From Stereum hirsutum FP-91666 SS1 (lineage: Eukaryota; Basidiomycota; Agaricomycetes; Russulales; Stereaceae): a stretch of 64,000 bases of DNA. Every line of letters starts with the position of its first letter. The first letter of the stretch is position 1. The position numbers and the translations under genes are program-made. The stretch spans positions 970,313 to 1,034,312 of the forward strand of contig NW_006763139.1 in NCBI RefSeq assembly GCF_000264905.1, read 5' to 3'. The notes beneath the pieces were generated by a model that searched no databases, was not told the origin of the DNA, and saw only the letters and a list, made by a program, of their open reading frames with translations. This document shows, piece after piece, positions 32,668 through 45,239 of this stretch.

Positions 32668-35600
32668 ATGGCTGCTAAACCCGCAGCAGCGTCGCCAGAG
32701 AGCTCGGCGACGGCAGCACTAGCCCAGCACCCACCGAACATCTCATTATCCTCACACGTCTTATCCTCTGCGCTCAAGTTTCCTTCTGAACCTGTTATTG
32801 CGTATGCGATATATTCTACATCTGGGCTATCGACTGTGCACTCTGAGAACGTAGAACTGGCGAGGCGGGAGGTTCTGAGACGGAGGACGACCGCAACACC
32901 CAATACGAAGCATGGGATTCTCGAGAGTCTGCTGGCGAGCGTTTTGGTGGAGAGGGAGACGTTGCACCTCTACGTGTTTGGCGTCTCCTCGGTAGGGGAG
33001 ACTATGCAATGGTCAGAAACGCTGAAAGCACTGAATTTTGACGGATTGACTCGTGAGTGCTTTCTTTCCCCAGATTTTGACTCGTTGTGTGGCCTTCTGG
33101 GGCGGAACCTGGCCCTGCCAGTGCACAGTAGGCCGAGCGTTTTATTAGTGTACACGATACACAATGGGTATGCTTAAGTATTTGCCGCAGCGTATCGTGT
33201 TCAAGAACACGCGATTTCTCATGTCCAGAGCGCTTTGGGACGATACGCCTATTCATCTCCCCTCTGACGCGGGTGGCCCTTTGTCGGCTGTAACCCGTCG
33301 TGTGGCCCGTCGTCATTCTTCTCGTATTTAGACCGGGAGCACCGTTCTTTCTGTCGCTCAGCAAACTCTGAATGTGTTCCCACCAATTCCTTCGCCCGAA
33401 GAGCCATATATGGTCGCTGATCAGCCCCCTACCCTGCAGTGTCGAAAGTCTCGTCATTCTCCCCGGCCGACCTATATCCATGCTCTCCCGAATGCGCTTC
33501 CCTGGACTCGGCCTGCAACCACTGCATAGACCCATCAGTCAAACTCGAAACTCTTCACTGGAAATCCGAAGCTCGATATCCTCCCTCCCTGCGGCACCTG
33601 CCCCGCGAACCTCTTAGACGCCCCTATGCCCAGTTCCTGCAGGCGGTACGAGAACGACTGACGGACGATATGTGCGAGTCGTCGAAGGATGGGCGAAGGT
33701 TACGAAGACTGAAGGACGGGTTCCTCATATTTCCACCCTCGGACGTGTCGGATTGGGGACTAGGCTGGGAACATCATTCGCGGAATAGGTGATCGTCTAT
33801 TTCCTCCTGAAACATGCTAGTACTGTTGCTGATGCTGTTGTCGAACAGACCTCTTATACATTGTTACCTCCATCTCTTCTCAACACCAACCCGGATTCTC
33901 ATTCAACCCATATTTCGACCATCATACTTTCTGCCAATTTTGCCCTCGCTACCCCTACCCGCAGGCACACCGGTCACTCTCCTACCCTACGGAACGCCCG
34001 CCTACTATCTCACAACATATGCCGGCCCTACCTCTGCCTTGACTGCCCAATTCTCGCAGTCTCTCGCGGGCCTTGGTTGCTCGGATTGGCATATCGAGTA
34101 TTCTCCTCGTCCGCCGCACAATCGCGACCCAGACGCGTCATCATCTACTAAAGGCCCGACCTATATCATTGCTTGGATTAACGTTCAAAACAAACAAGGA
34201 GAGGAGAAGGGTCTGACAGTCATATGGCCCGCCAGCCTCACGCTTACTTTCGTTCCGTCATCGCCATCCCCGCATGCTCGTCAATCATTAACGATTATTC
34301 CTCAATTACCTGCTCAGCTTCAACCTTCACCACCTGCTGCTCCTCATCCCATTCCCTCCAACTTCTCCTCCCTCGCATCTCATGGGCATCCTGGATCATC
34401 CACCAGCGCACATCCATCTCCCACCACCTCCACATTCTCCGCATATACTCCTCCCGCCGTAAATCCCCTCCCACCAGCACTCAGCCGTTCCCGCTCAACG
34501 CCTGCTGCCAGCTTGCGTGCTATCGCACTGGGAAAGAGTCTAGACCTGGATGTCGTCGCGACTGAAGCGGCGGGTTATGTCGACTCTATGGTCAAAAATC
34601 GGGAACGGGTGAGAGAAAGAATGAGGAAACAACAAGATAGTGCCACTCTCGCTTCGCCTGTCCCAGCGCTCGCATCCGTACCCGTTCCCACTCCCGGACC
34701 GAGCAGAACTGAGCAGAGCACAGTACGGCCTCCTATCACGGTCTCCACGACGCCTGTGCCCGCCAGTGTGGGCAGCACGATGACTCTGGGGAGCTCACCG
34801 CTTGCCGGCCCGAGCTCGCAACCTCACGTCGTGACGCCTCAACAATCGCATCCGCTAGCCATTAATCCGCACCAGGGAACCTTCCATTCATCTTCCACGG
34901 GGAACATCTCTGCATCACAATCTGCTCCAGCCGCCACAGCGTCTACATTCGATGCATCAGGCCCAGTCAGCGCATCCGCGTCTCTCCCTATCAATATGGC
35001 CGACTCTAGTACCGCCGGCGACGTCGACATCAAGCCATCCGTTGCTGGTCCCTCGACGATCCCAAATACGTTCGACTTGTACGATACGTACGCGGACTGG
35101 CCAGTAGCTGCGACCACGTCTTCATGGCCCCAGCCCACTTCCTCCGGTTTCATGGGTATGGACATCGACGGTATAAGCGGGAATACCATGCCCTTCAGTT
35201 CGGATATAAGCATGAATTCCATGGCGGGCGGCGGCTGGGGCACAGGTGCTGGCGATACAGGCCCAGGCGGCGGTGCGGCTGGCGTCGGCGTTGGTATGGA
35301 CATGGACACAGACATGGACGACATCTTCACCGACGCCGACTTTGATTTCTTCGACGCGAAGCCAGCTGTCTCCGGTCCGATTGCTACACCTGGTCTATCG
35401 ACGGGTTTGACACCCAATGCTGGACCTGCATCTATGGGTTTAGATATTGGGATGTCGCCTTCGTTTTTTGGCGATACGACGCACCTTCCGGGTCCGGGTC
35501 CGCCTTCTGGGACGACTCCAGCGCAATCCCAGACTTCGCCTTGGGTTCCTGGTGCATTGGCGGAGAGTTTCGCGACACCACATGCGGACGGGAATTTAGG

Positions 35601-38600
35601 TGCCGACGGTGTCACATCAGTACCAGACCTTATCCCGACTTCGCCTACCAAGACGCCTTCTACATACTCCGCGCCTACCACCCCCGCTGTACACATTTTG
35701 CCCGAAGCAGAAGTCAAGATCGTCGGTTCTAAACCAGATTTATTTCGAAGAGGTAGCGCGTTCGATGCGATTCCATTCGCCGCGGTGCATAAGCTGGCAG
35801 ATGGGAAGTACACGGCTGGCAAGTTCGCAATGTCCAGCCCACCGCCCGAGGACGATAAAGCGTACACATTCCCGATCCACAATTTATCGAGAAGTGTCCC
35901 TTCGAAAATACATCTCCCGCCTGTGCATAGATCGTTATCGGGATGGGCGAGGAAGTACGCCGATGCTACGGATCCTCGAGTCGGGCTCGTGAAGAAGTTG
36001 GTAGGGGTTCGACGCAAGAGTACAGACGAAGCACCACGGCGTACCAAGCTCTCACCGTTCACATCTTGCGCTGACGAGGAATGGGAAGCCGATATTTTAC
36101 GGACTCCGGCAGATCAGGACGCGGAAATGGACGATGGTGATGACGACGATTCTGATTCAGAAGACAACTCGGATGAACAGCAATGGGGTGAAGATGAGGA
36201 AACGCTACCGGGTACTAGACCTTCCACACCCGCACCTTCATACTTGCCCTTAGGCCCCACCCTCCTCCACACATACTTCAATCACTCTGAGCTCCTGAGC
36301 CTCAGCTCGCCACTGAAGACGCCCGGTTCCGCCGTTTCTCCTCCTGCTCACCTCACAGCCGGTTCTGGGCCCATGTCTGTTCCAACGCCAGTTTCCCCTG
36401 CCGCCGTGCTCGGTGCGGCAAGCGAGAAGTCGAAGTCGCTGGAAGCAGCTGCTGGGATACTAGCGAGGGAGGCGGTAGAGAGTAGTGTCTGGGATGCTGA
36501 GTGGCGTTCGAATGCCACAGGACATGATCAATTAAATTCAACCAACCGTAACACGAAATCACCTGTGGCGGCAGAGGTGTGGCAATCAGACATCAAGCGC
36601 GTCCTTGCCGCTTTTCGTTCCGTCCCCAACCTCGAAGCACCCCTCGACCTCAAAACCGTCTTCCGAGATTCCGCATCAGCATTCTCAGCCTCTTCGCTAT
36701 CTTCGTCGCAGTCCTCTCAGTCCTCCACTAAATCGAGAGATGGACCTAGCACGCCTTATCTCGAGGCACTAGAGCCCACAATGCTGTCCGTCGGGAAGGG
36801 GGGCCAGATCACACAAGTCCTTCCTACGGCTCTCAAGTTCTGGGAGAAGCTTGGATTAGAACCTAGAAGTGGGAAGAAGGACGTTGTGGCTTTTGTGTTT
36901 TATGAGGATGATGATGATGGAACGCAGGAGATGGAGGATGGGGAGGCAAGAATGAGTGAGATGCAGGCGATGGCGGAGGAATGGTTGAAGTGGATGGGGA
37001 AAGCGTATGTGGTGAGTTCTTATGAGGCTCGGTCTGGTGATTGTGATGGAGTTATGATACTTACCTTTGTGATGACTGTAGGCCAAGAATATGGGATCAC
37101 ATGCTGCGGGTCGTGCAAAGACCTGCGTCAAGGATGGGCTTGTACCCGTCAAGTTTGAGACCTTTCGCAGGACATTGAGTGGGTCGCGTTCCTCTTTATC
37201 TCGCTCAGACCTTGACTGATCTGGTACATCATAGCTGACTTCGTGAAGGAGCTCCCTGCCCCTACGGCCAATTACGTCTTCTACATCGCTATACCGTCCT
37301 CCATCATATCCATGTCATCCCCGGTTCTTCGTCAAGTCCTGTCGGCTGTCAAACGTGCCCAGAAGATCTACTCCGAAGCTCAAATCCTCTTTCAGTTTCT
37401 ACCAGCCCACCTCATACAAACGCTGCAGTACCCACAAGGCCTTCACAGCGGTCCATCACCGTTCGTCCTAAGCATCTACGACCGCATCCTGCGTCCAGTC
37501 GACCGCGTCATGTCCCGGCGCTTCTTCGAACATGGAGAGCGTACTCGCAGCTACTTTCAAGACCCGGCATTCCTTATTGGACGCTCCTCTCAACGCAAAG
37601 TCCATCTCACGCGAGAACCTCATCCCCGTGTACTAGATGTCTTGGAACGGCATACATTTATGCACTTGGGCTACCGGATATCCTCTTGCGGAAAGTGGAT
37701 ATTCGCCGCTTGTGTCGATGAACGGGGCGAGGCGCATGATTTGGGTGTATGGCTCGCGCAGAAGGAGAATTTGGAAGCACATTTGGTACTCCAGCTATGG
37801 GCCTTTGCGATGGGCTTTGCGAAGAAGGCGAGTGTGGAGTGGAGGATTGTGATCTCAAAGCTTGGCTCAATGTCGGCTTATGAGTTGGATGGTACGTCTG
37901 TCCTGAATAAATTTAATGCTGACGGAGACTAAAGTGAAATTCTGCGGTTGTTCTTACAGCTTGGGTCAACCATCTTGAGACCGTCATCCCAGATGGTCAA
38001 GAGCTACCCATGGTTCACGTTTCGCTTCTCTCCGTCGAACCAGATGCCCCCTGGACGTTCATTGCCCCACATCACGCTTCCAAACGTCCCACTTCACCAC
38101 ACCGACCCTCTAAATCAGCAGCCAACAACTCCGTCTTTGTCGACAACTCTTCCTCCAACCACCGCCTCACACATCGTTCGCAGATGACCCTTCTACCGTC
38201 TTCGCCACAGGACTTCGCTTCTCAACTTCCATATATTCCTGACCCCGGAGATCTTTCCCCCCTTCCATCCTCAGCACTTTCACCATCACCTTCCCTGTCT
38301 AATTCGATCTCGCTTTTCACGCCCTCTCCGACATCGGCATGGCTCACTGGTCTCCCTCTGCGACCTCTGCGTACGACGACCGTCATACATGCTCCTTGTA
38401 CACCCGATCATACATCAATATCTATGCTCCATGTCCATCTCCTCCATACGATCAAGTCTGCCGAGTCCACTATAAGTGATGAGGAAGAGGAGAACACGCC
38501 GGGTGAGGTCGTCGCCAACTTCCACGAGTTGTGTTTACTAGGGAGAGAAAGGTGGGGCTTGGGGGTGCGGAGTGGTGCGGATGGGAGTGCGAAGGAGATG

Positions 38601-38690
38601 TTGCCGTGTCATTTAGGTGCTTTGGAGGTCATGGATGCAGTGCTGAGTGGGGGGTCCGATGTAGACGGGAGTGGGCCGAATGGGTCATGA
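32668..38690 (+). CDS. MED13: Mediator kinase-module subunit Med13
   Basis: Med13 links the Cdk8-cyclin C-Med12 module to core Mediator in the nucleus. Secure exons are 32668-33167, a stretch ending at 33788, then 33849-37011, 37082-37178, 37235-37891 and 37960-38690; the product is about 1,800 aa. The N-terminal domain shows RPYAQFLQAVRERL, GFLIFPPSDVSDW and GWEHHSR, then GLTVIWPASL. A disordered middle is rich in Ser/Pro/Thr and acidic runs. The C-terminal domain has the family features LKFWEKLGLEP, DFVKELPAPTANYVFYIAI, LHSGPSPFVLSIYDRIL and WVNHLETVIP. Between 33168 and 33440 the structure is unresolved. I suggest exons 33229-33289 and 33332 onward (STVLSVAQQTLNVFPP frame), but this frame does not connect to the frame of a Cys-rich segment (CSPEC, CNHC) just downstream. 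Either an unusual intron or a one-base sequence error is present. Confidence 0.9.
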
Positions 38691-39383
38691 GTATCATTAG
38701 CTGTCAATAATTGGTTTTCAATCCTCGCACTTCGTCTTCTGTTTTCCTTTTTCGGTCTGTATTCATCTCTGTAACTATCCTTTCCTATCCTTTTCTCACT
38801 GGTGCTCTGTTTGATTGGTTATGTTCATCTCGCATCATAGTCATGTCATGTCTGTATACATATTTGTCCTCATCCTTTTCTCCACCTCTACAGCAGTTTC
38901 AATATTCCCTCACAATCATTCTCTCATTTCATGGTCACCACATAGTACTCTACCAACTTGGTTCGCGGAGTGGATTTCGCATTGTCTTTTTGCCATCTGT
39001 CTGTCTGTCTGTCTCATGTTCTCATTGTCGCCGATTTAACTATATAATATCCGAGTCTCCAGTCATTTATTGTGCCATTTCGCTAGACGCCCGCTAATAC
39101 CGATATCGCCTGCCTTCCGCCTCGACTGTCATTGTATGGCCTCACAGCATCCGTTGATTTGGTGCACTAGTTTAGATGGTTGACCATAGCAATTTGCCCA
39201 ACCTGCATTCCGACATTGTACTGGTACTGTCCGCATGAAATTAGCACTCGACAACACGAATCGCGGGCCGTGACCAAAACCGCTACCACGATACAGCTGT
39301 TCGACATTAGACAATGGACTCCTCTCCACCAAGCCCAGTCCCAAGCACCTCGATTCGACTCGACTCAGACTCGACCATACCAA
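38691..39383. other. convergent intergenic region
   Basis: 693 bp between the 3' ends of MED13 and BIG1. It is T-rich on the plus strand after MED13, as in 3' UTRs. No gene is seen. Confidence 0.5.
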
Positions 39384-40465
39384 TCATTGCATCTTCTTCT
39401 CCTGCGCATTGAATCCCTTCGGCGCCTCGGTCCTCAACGGGCTCTGGATACTCGCCAACGCGCTAACCCCAAACATCACCACCGGCAAAAGCACGAACAA
39501 CGCGACTAACAGCGAAGTGATCAGTGCCGGCGTGAGGAGCTGGTACCTCTTGAGGATACCGCCTTCGGGGAGGGTGCCGTTGGATTGGATGAAGGTGGTG
39601 GTATCGAGGAGGGGTGCGTCGTAGAGGGAGTCTTCTTCCGAGAGTGGGTCCTCGAAGTCGGGAGATTGACGGCGCTCGAAGGGAGAAGAGGGTGAGCCGG
39701 AGAAGATGATTAGATGTTTGGGGAAAAGAGAGGCGAGGGATTCAAGGTCGTGGACGATGGTCGACTCTGTGCGTTAGTGACACCGTTAGCAATGTTGCTC
39801 CGATGCCGGGAGCTCGACTGGAGGTGGTACGCACCCAGTTCGGCGAAGAATCCCTTCCTATGTCCTGCCATTCCGTCCAATCGAGGGTTCGACATACACA
39901 TTACATGTTTCTTGTCCTTCTCCGCATCCTCGATAGAACCCTGTCCCGGCATGAAGTTCAGGACCTTTGAGCCACATCGTTCGGAGAGAAGGTCTGCGAT
40001 GTCGTGTACAGATGCAGAGCCAGATGATTGGCGGACATATGGAAGTTGAACAGAAGATGCTGAGCGAGAGAGGATAGAGCTGAGGGGAGATGACGAGGAG
40101 AGTGAACGAAGGTCCGAGGCGTGAAGCTGACATGTAACGTAGGTGTGAGTTACTTCGCGGTTCTTAGAGACAAATATAAGCATACCCCTGGCTGGTCAAT
40201 AAGCACTACAGCATCATGCTCGCAGACATCGTCTTGAAGAAGTATATTCTCGTATACAACGTTGGAATGTGATGAGCGAGAAGCGGGCAGCGCGTCCAAA
40301 GCCCTCGACCTAAAGCAGTTCGCGTGCCACAGTATGAGTTATACGCTCGTCTCGATTATCCCAATGGCCGTACTTATGAGAAGACCATGCTACGATGGGA
40401 TACGTGTCCTGGAAACCAAATGCGAGGGGGATGAGCGTTGCGAGAGCGAGAATACGGCCGGCCAT
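39384..40465 (-). CDS. BIG1: BIG1/VOA1-type ER membrane protein
   Basis: The model has four exons on the minus strand (40465-40374, 40309-40186, 40126-39835, 39766-39384), giving 296 aa. A signal peptide of about 18 residues (MAGRILALATLIPLAFGF) leads into a lumenal domain beginning with TYPIVAWSSHK. Near the C-terminus RYQLLTPALITSLLVALFVL and GVSALASIQ form the single membrane span shared by yeast Big1, Voa1 and the V-ATPase accessory subunit Ac45. Yeast Big1 is needed for beta-1,6-glucan; Voa1 assists V-ATPase assembly. Sequence alone does not decide between these roles. All four splice phases fit. The weak point is divergence of the lumenal domain, which I could not match residue by residue. 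Confidence 0.82.
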
Positions 40466-42173
40466 GGTTTGTGACGGTGAGCAGCGACTCAAGCTTGCCT
40501 TGGGTCTCCTGGCGGACGGCGTTTGCCGCGAATCTGGTCCGGGCAGTTGCCGCCTTGTTTCTTTGATTCTTTGGCTACTCGATCGTCTCTCCCATAGCGG
40601 TTGTCCTTTACTGCGAGTATCTATGTACTGCGACTCGCTTGACGATACTCGCTCGACTTGTTTCTCACCACGGTTGAACAACATTGATCGCTACAGACTC
40701 ATGGCACACGAGAACCAACTTTTGTACTGCCTGATACCAGGCTGCTCTCTTCGCCGGAGGAACATACACTGCGTCGCCTATCCCTCAGCTGGTTTCACCT
40801 CCACACCGGAACTCGCTCTTGGTCCACGCGGGTATACGTGCTTTGCATATCCGTCTTCCTCCTTGCCGACTTGACCTCATTCGAACTGATGCACCTGGCG
40901 CTATTCCCAAGCACCCGAGTCCATTAGAGCTCTCGCCTCCTCGGTAGTGTACCATTCCTCGAGACATAAGACTTCCACCATGCCCTCCCTCCCGTGCAAG
41001 TCTGCACAGTGCACACCTGTGCGTGTCCCCAAAGTGATGATGCCGCGTCTATCTGTCCTCAGGCTCTATAACGGCGTTTGGCAATATCAAGGTCTACAGA
41101 CTTGGCTACATGATTCCTATCCAGGACCAATCTAGGAGAGTGGGATATATTCTTCGCGAAATACAGGACTACCTGGAAGGCCGAGCACGCGAGAGAACGC
41201 ATCGCGCAACGCGTCCTCTTGTGGCACTTGTGGCCCCTTGACCGGTTTCCCTCTGGCTCACAGAAAGCAACACTAACCCTATATGTATGTAGCTAAGTAA
41301 GAGTTTCATAAAAAACCTCTCTCCTACACTAGACTCATGTCCGACTTGTACGTCCAGCGACAGGTCCTGTTCCAGCAGAGACAAGTACGTCCTTCATACG
41401 GTCCCGCATTAATTCTCCGATTCACTGTCCCCCGATCTTCACCATCGTTATCTTCGATATCCTCGTTCACCAAAATCTGTGCCAGAATCCTCACGCCCGC
41501 TCCGCGTACATGATACGCCCCGTACTCCGCATTCGTCACCATCGTACCGAGCGTCCCCGACAAACTGTCCCTCTGTCGGCGCACCCTCCATGAGCGGCTT
41601 CGTTTCGTGGGGTGGCTTCGACGGACAATGTTTCAACAACGGTGTTTGGCGACGAGTTCTCGGGATGTGGAGCAAATGCAGGCGAGACTATCTGTTACGA
41701 GCATAAAGGGTGACTACGAGATCCCCATGCGGTGGGTGCGAGAGGGATCACATATCGTACGAAGAAGTAATGCTAACACCGTCGCTGAGAAAATATGTTG
41801 AATTTCTCGCATTCAATGGCTCACATGAGCGCGTGTGAGCAAGGATGAATCGATACCCGAACGGATGTTCGCTTGATATTCGAGACGATTGTGAAGCAGG
41901 CCGTCCGAGAAGGACGTCCGAGCTTTGAGTGTATCATCTGATCTAGCTATGCGCGGAGCGTGTAGACTGATGAGTAACGAAAAATCAGGAAAAGATGTCT
42001 CTGGAAACAGTCACAGATGTAAAGGCACACGGGCAACTTTATCCAAGAAATATGTTTAATAGTATCAGGAGGGCGTATAAAACAGGATAGACACGTTATC
42101 CTTGTTTTCCAAGAAAATCATGACTCAGTCTAAGCAACGCGCTAGCCAGGTCACTGACTGCTCGTCTCAGCCC
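40466..42173. other. gene-free interval with one unassigned ORF pair
   Basis: 1.7 kb between two minus-strand genes. At 41324-41584 the minus strand reads as an 86-codon frame with fairly protein-like composition (AEYGAYHVRGAGVRIL), and the plus strand opposite it has an ORF beginning at 41338. Neither links to exons with shared phase, and I recognise no domain. It could be a decayed gene. Confidence 0.4.
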
Positions 42174-43805
42174 TCACGCCCACTGCAGAGTGCCGAACCG
42201 TTCGTCGAAGAATTTTGCGATTTCCGCTGCACGGCCCTGTACGCCATGCTCATCGTCGAACGGAATGTTAGTCCACGTTTCCAGAGCTTGGATACTGAGC
42301 CCGAGCCCAGTACTCTAGTGTGAAAACCGAGATAAGCATATGTCATGCACGCTCAAGATTTAAGGAGCACGAACCGTAAGTGTGCCGAGAGAGATCGACG
42401 CCATTGTGTCATAAATTTGGCTCACGACATCGCTTGCAAGCTCGGATTCGGCGGTCTACAGGGATGGAATGGTCATGTACAATTTGACTCTGGGCTCACG
42501 AAATTCTTACCGGGTTATTTGAAGCAGTTTTCCCCTTTCTTAGTCGCATCAAAATGTTCGCGAGCTCTTGCGCGACGTCCATGTCTAGAGGAACGGGAGT
42601 ATGCTCTGATGCGGGAGTGGCGATATCGACGTCATGATCGTTAGCACCATTAAGTTGAACATGCTGACGATGGCCGAATCAAAACACAGGTCAGTGCCAA
42701 GCGACAAGAAGTGGCCCAATGTGTGTCCTTGGTTTGTCGGGGGCAGATATAGACAGACAAGGTACGCACCGCTTCAGATGGAGGCGCTAGAGAAGCTACT
42801 TCTGCCCACCATCGCACAATCTTTTCCTTCGCATCAACGTGGTCGTACCGAGGCCACTGTCCCAAGTTGGCGAGGAATGTCTCCCTAGGGGCCGTACCGA
42901 GGAGATCGATCTCTTCGCGATTCACAAGGTCGTCGAATGCCGCGCCGCTCACGGTCTTTGCGCCGTTGACGGTCTTCCAACTGCTCCACCCCGACCAGGT
43001 TTGGAGATTTTTCCGAAGCACTTGATGTTTGAGCAATGTCGAGGTACTGCTCGTAAGAGGGGATAAGCTCGGGGAATGAGCTGCGGAAGAGGTTTGAGTA
43101 GTAGTAATTGCTGGAAGGATGACAATGCGTGCGTCGCAAGTGATCAAGGCCCGGGTATGGAGAGGCGGAAAATGATGAGTGACGGAAACGAAAAACAAAA
43201 ACAGACAGCACTCACATTCACGCGTGCTAAGATCATCCAAGCGATCGTTGCTGGCATCGTGATCAAAACTTTGACCTGTCGGCGTGTAACGATGGGCCGA
43301 AGAGGTGTCCCGCAGAGGTTGTCCGGAGAGTGAGAGTGTGTCGTGCACACTGACCGAAGCTGTCCTTGGGACTCGCTGACGGTCTACGCTATAGATTGTA
43401 CGGGTGTCCGGAAATCCATGGCCGCGGTTGACGATTGACCGTGTCGACGATTCAAACACCTGCCGATCTCGTTTGCGTTTGCGTTCTTCATCCCGCACAT
43501 CCTTCAACTTCCGAACATGGACAGTAGGAACTTGACGGGGTCGGGGAGAATGTGCTGGAGGTTTACCCTCGGCGGGGAATAGCAGCGCAGCGGGGCGGTG
43601 GCGTTGGTTTTGTGCTTGGGCGTTATAAACATCGGCAAGCTGAGCATAATGAATGGGAGTGGCGCGAGGGTTCCGGATTGATCCCGAGTTGGGCCGACGG
43701 CTTGGTGTGGCCTGAGAAGGATCATCGATGTGGCCCACATTTGAGCTGGCAGTATTGAGGATTGTACATCCTTTCTGGTCATGAGCTGGCAAGTGTGCTG
43801 CACTA
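42174..43805 (-). CDS. protein of unknown function, 5' end not found
   Basis: The model has five exons on the minus strand: 43805-43216, 43080-42770, 42663-42511, 42455-42375 and 42314-42174. All introns are GT-AG and phases fit, which supports a real gene. The first listed exon has no in-frame ATG; it begins after a possible acceptor (CATTTTAG) at its right edge, so at least one exon lies further upstream, in the CpG-depleted island. The encoded part is about 424 aa. The N-terminal 190 residues are polar and basic with an ERKRKRDR run, a possible nuclear signal. The C-terminal part contains W-SGW-SWKTV, LGQWPRYDHVDAKEKIVRWW and a helical end with SIQALETW. No known domain is recognised. A fungus-specific protein is the most that can be said. 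Confidence 0.65.
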
Positions 43806-44990
43806 AAATGTGGGATAGACCGTCATAAGTGAGAAAGGCCTGATAAGGATCAGAGTATACGCTTTCCTTTGGTCAAGAGGATTTGGTGATAAAATATCAC
43901 TTTTTGCCACATTTTCAGCTTGCAGTATTAAGATGACAATTATCGATACAAGAAAGAGCAGTATTAGCATATGGCAGGATGAATGCCAGACTTTGATAGT
44001 CTTACAATGCTCAGCCGTCATATTCATTATCTGATAGGCAGTGTTCTCAAAGGTAATGATCACAATGGGCTGTTGTACAAAACTGCATCAAATATGTAGA
44101 TGCTGCACCTATGGGCTATCAAAATGACCGGGTTGATGGGGAGAGAAGGAAGAAGTTTGATGCTGCTGATGCTTCAAGTCCGAGTTTATAAGGATTTTAT
44201 TAATAGCTTTGTTTTGACAGTCAACAAATGATGTCAGTGCATCTAGATCAGAGCCTATGGGCTTGGCAAAACATTGGACAAAGCCTGATAAGATAGAAGA
44301 TATGATCCGGAAAATCCCGAATTTAACAGGATAGTGGCCTTGTTTTGGGTAAGATAAGAACCAGTAGCATTTATGGATGATCTTGCCTGTTTAAGGCTGA
44401 CCTACTCTGTAGTTGTGTTTATAGAGAGAAATCTCAAAAATATGTGGTGAAGGATATGTTTCCCTGAGTGGTCAAGTGGACAATTGTTTGAACAGACATA
44501 ATGATAAAGAGACAAAGACACATATATCCACATCCTGGTGATTATAATCTGACCTTGTTATGAGCATAAAAATCACAATCTCATCTTGAAGAGAATGGAG
44601 CACAGGACAATGTCATGATATTTAGACATGTAGAAGCACTCTTACAAAGGATTCATCAGAGTATAGGAAGTAGTTTGATTGATGCAAGAGCAAATAAGGA
44701 TCAGAGAGTTTCTTCCTAAAAGTAGATATTCAAGCTTATCTGAATTGATTAAATTAGCAGCAGTCTCAAGAAGTCCTGCCATGACAGCCCCCAAATGCCC
44801 TTCTGAAACTTTATGGAGGTCATTATTGTGGCACCAAACCCAGACAGCCACAGAAACCATGAGGCTGCCATTAATACAGATGTATACTTTGACAAATAGG
44901 ACTACATACCTAAGGGCAAGAGTCCTATGCAGCCACAAGGAGGAATATGACCCAAAACTAAGTAGTGGAAGCCAAAAATACATCAGTGGA
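43806..44990. mobile_element. AT-rich CpG-depleted island, probable decayed transposon
   Basis: The composition changes sharply at both edges. I count about eight CG dinucleotides in 1,185 bp, and none from about 44320 to 44990, while flanking DNA has them every 10-20 bp. TG, CA and TA steps are abundant, the mark left by deamination of methylated cytosine. A 13-bp direct repeat (ATAAGGATCAGAG) occurs at 43843-43855 and 44694-44706. No terminal repeat, target duplication or transposase motif could be identified. An open frame of about 100 codons (44679-44985, plus) has no recognised domain. The island separates the 5' end of the unknown gene at 42174-43805 from glucosidase II beta. Confidence 0.4.
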
Positions 44991-45239
44991 ACCCTCGGCA
45001 GCTCACCAGTCCAAGTCCAAAGCACCAGGACACGGGAAAGCACCAAACAGAGCAGAAGAGTTCGAGTGTGGCGCCGCACGAACCACAGCGGGAGATGCCG
45101 CACACTTTCATGGAAGTTGCCGATCCGATCCAATTCCAAGACGCGTCCACGTAGTTCGCGACTTCGACAGCACCGTACAACCGATCGCATTGGCCGTAGA
45201 CAACCCCCTGCACCCTCACTCACTTTGCGTGGGGTAGTC

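Noticed and set aside
34839..36062. 407-codon minus-strand ORF
   Set aside because: Antisense to the disordered middle of MED13; composition is the mirror of Ser/Pro/Gly codons and no domain is visible.
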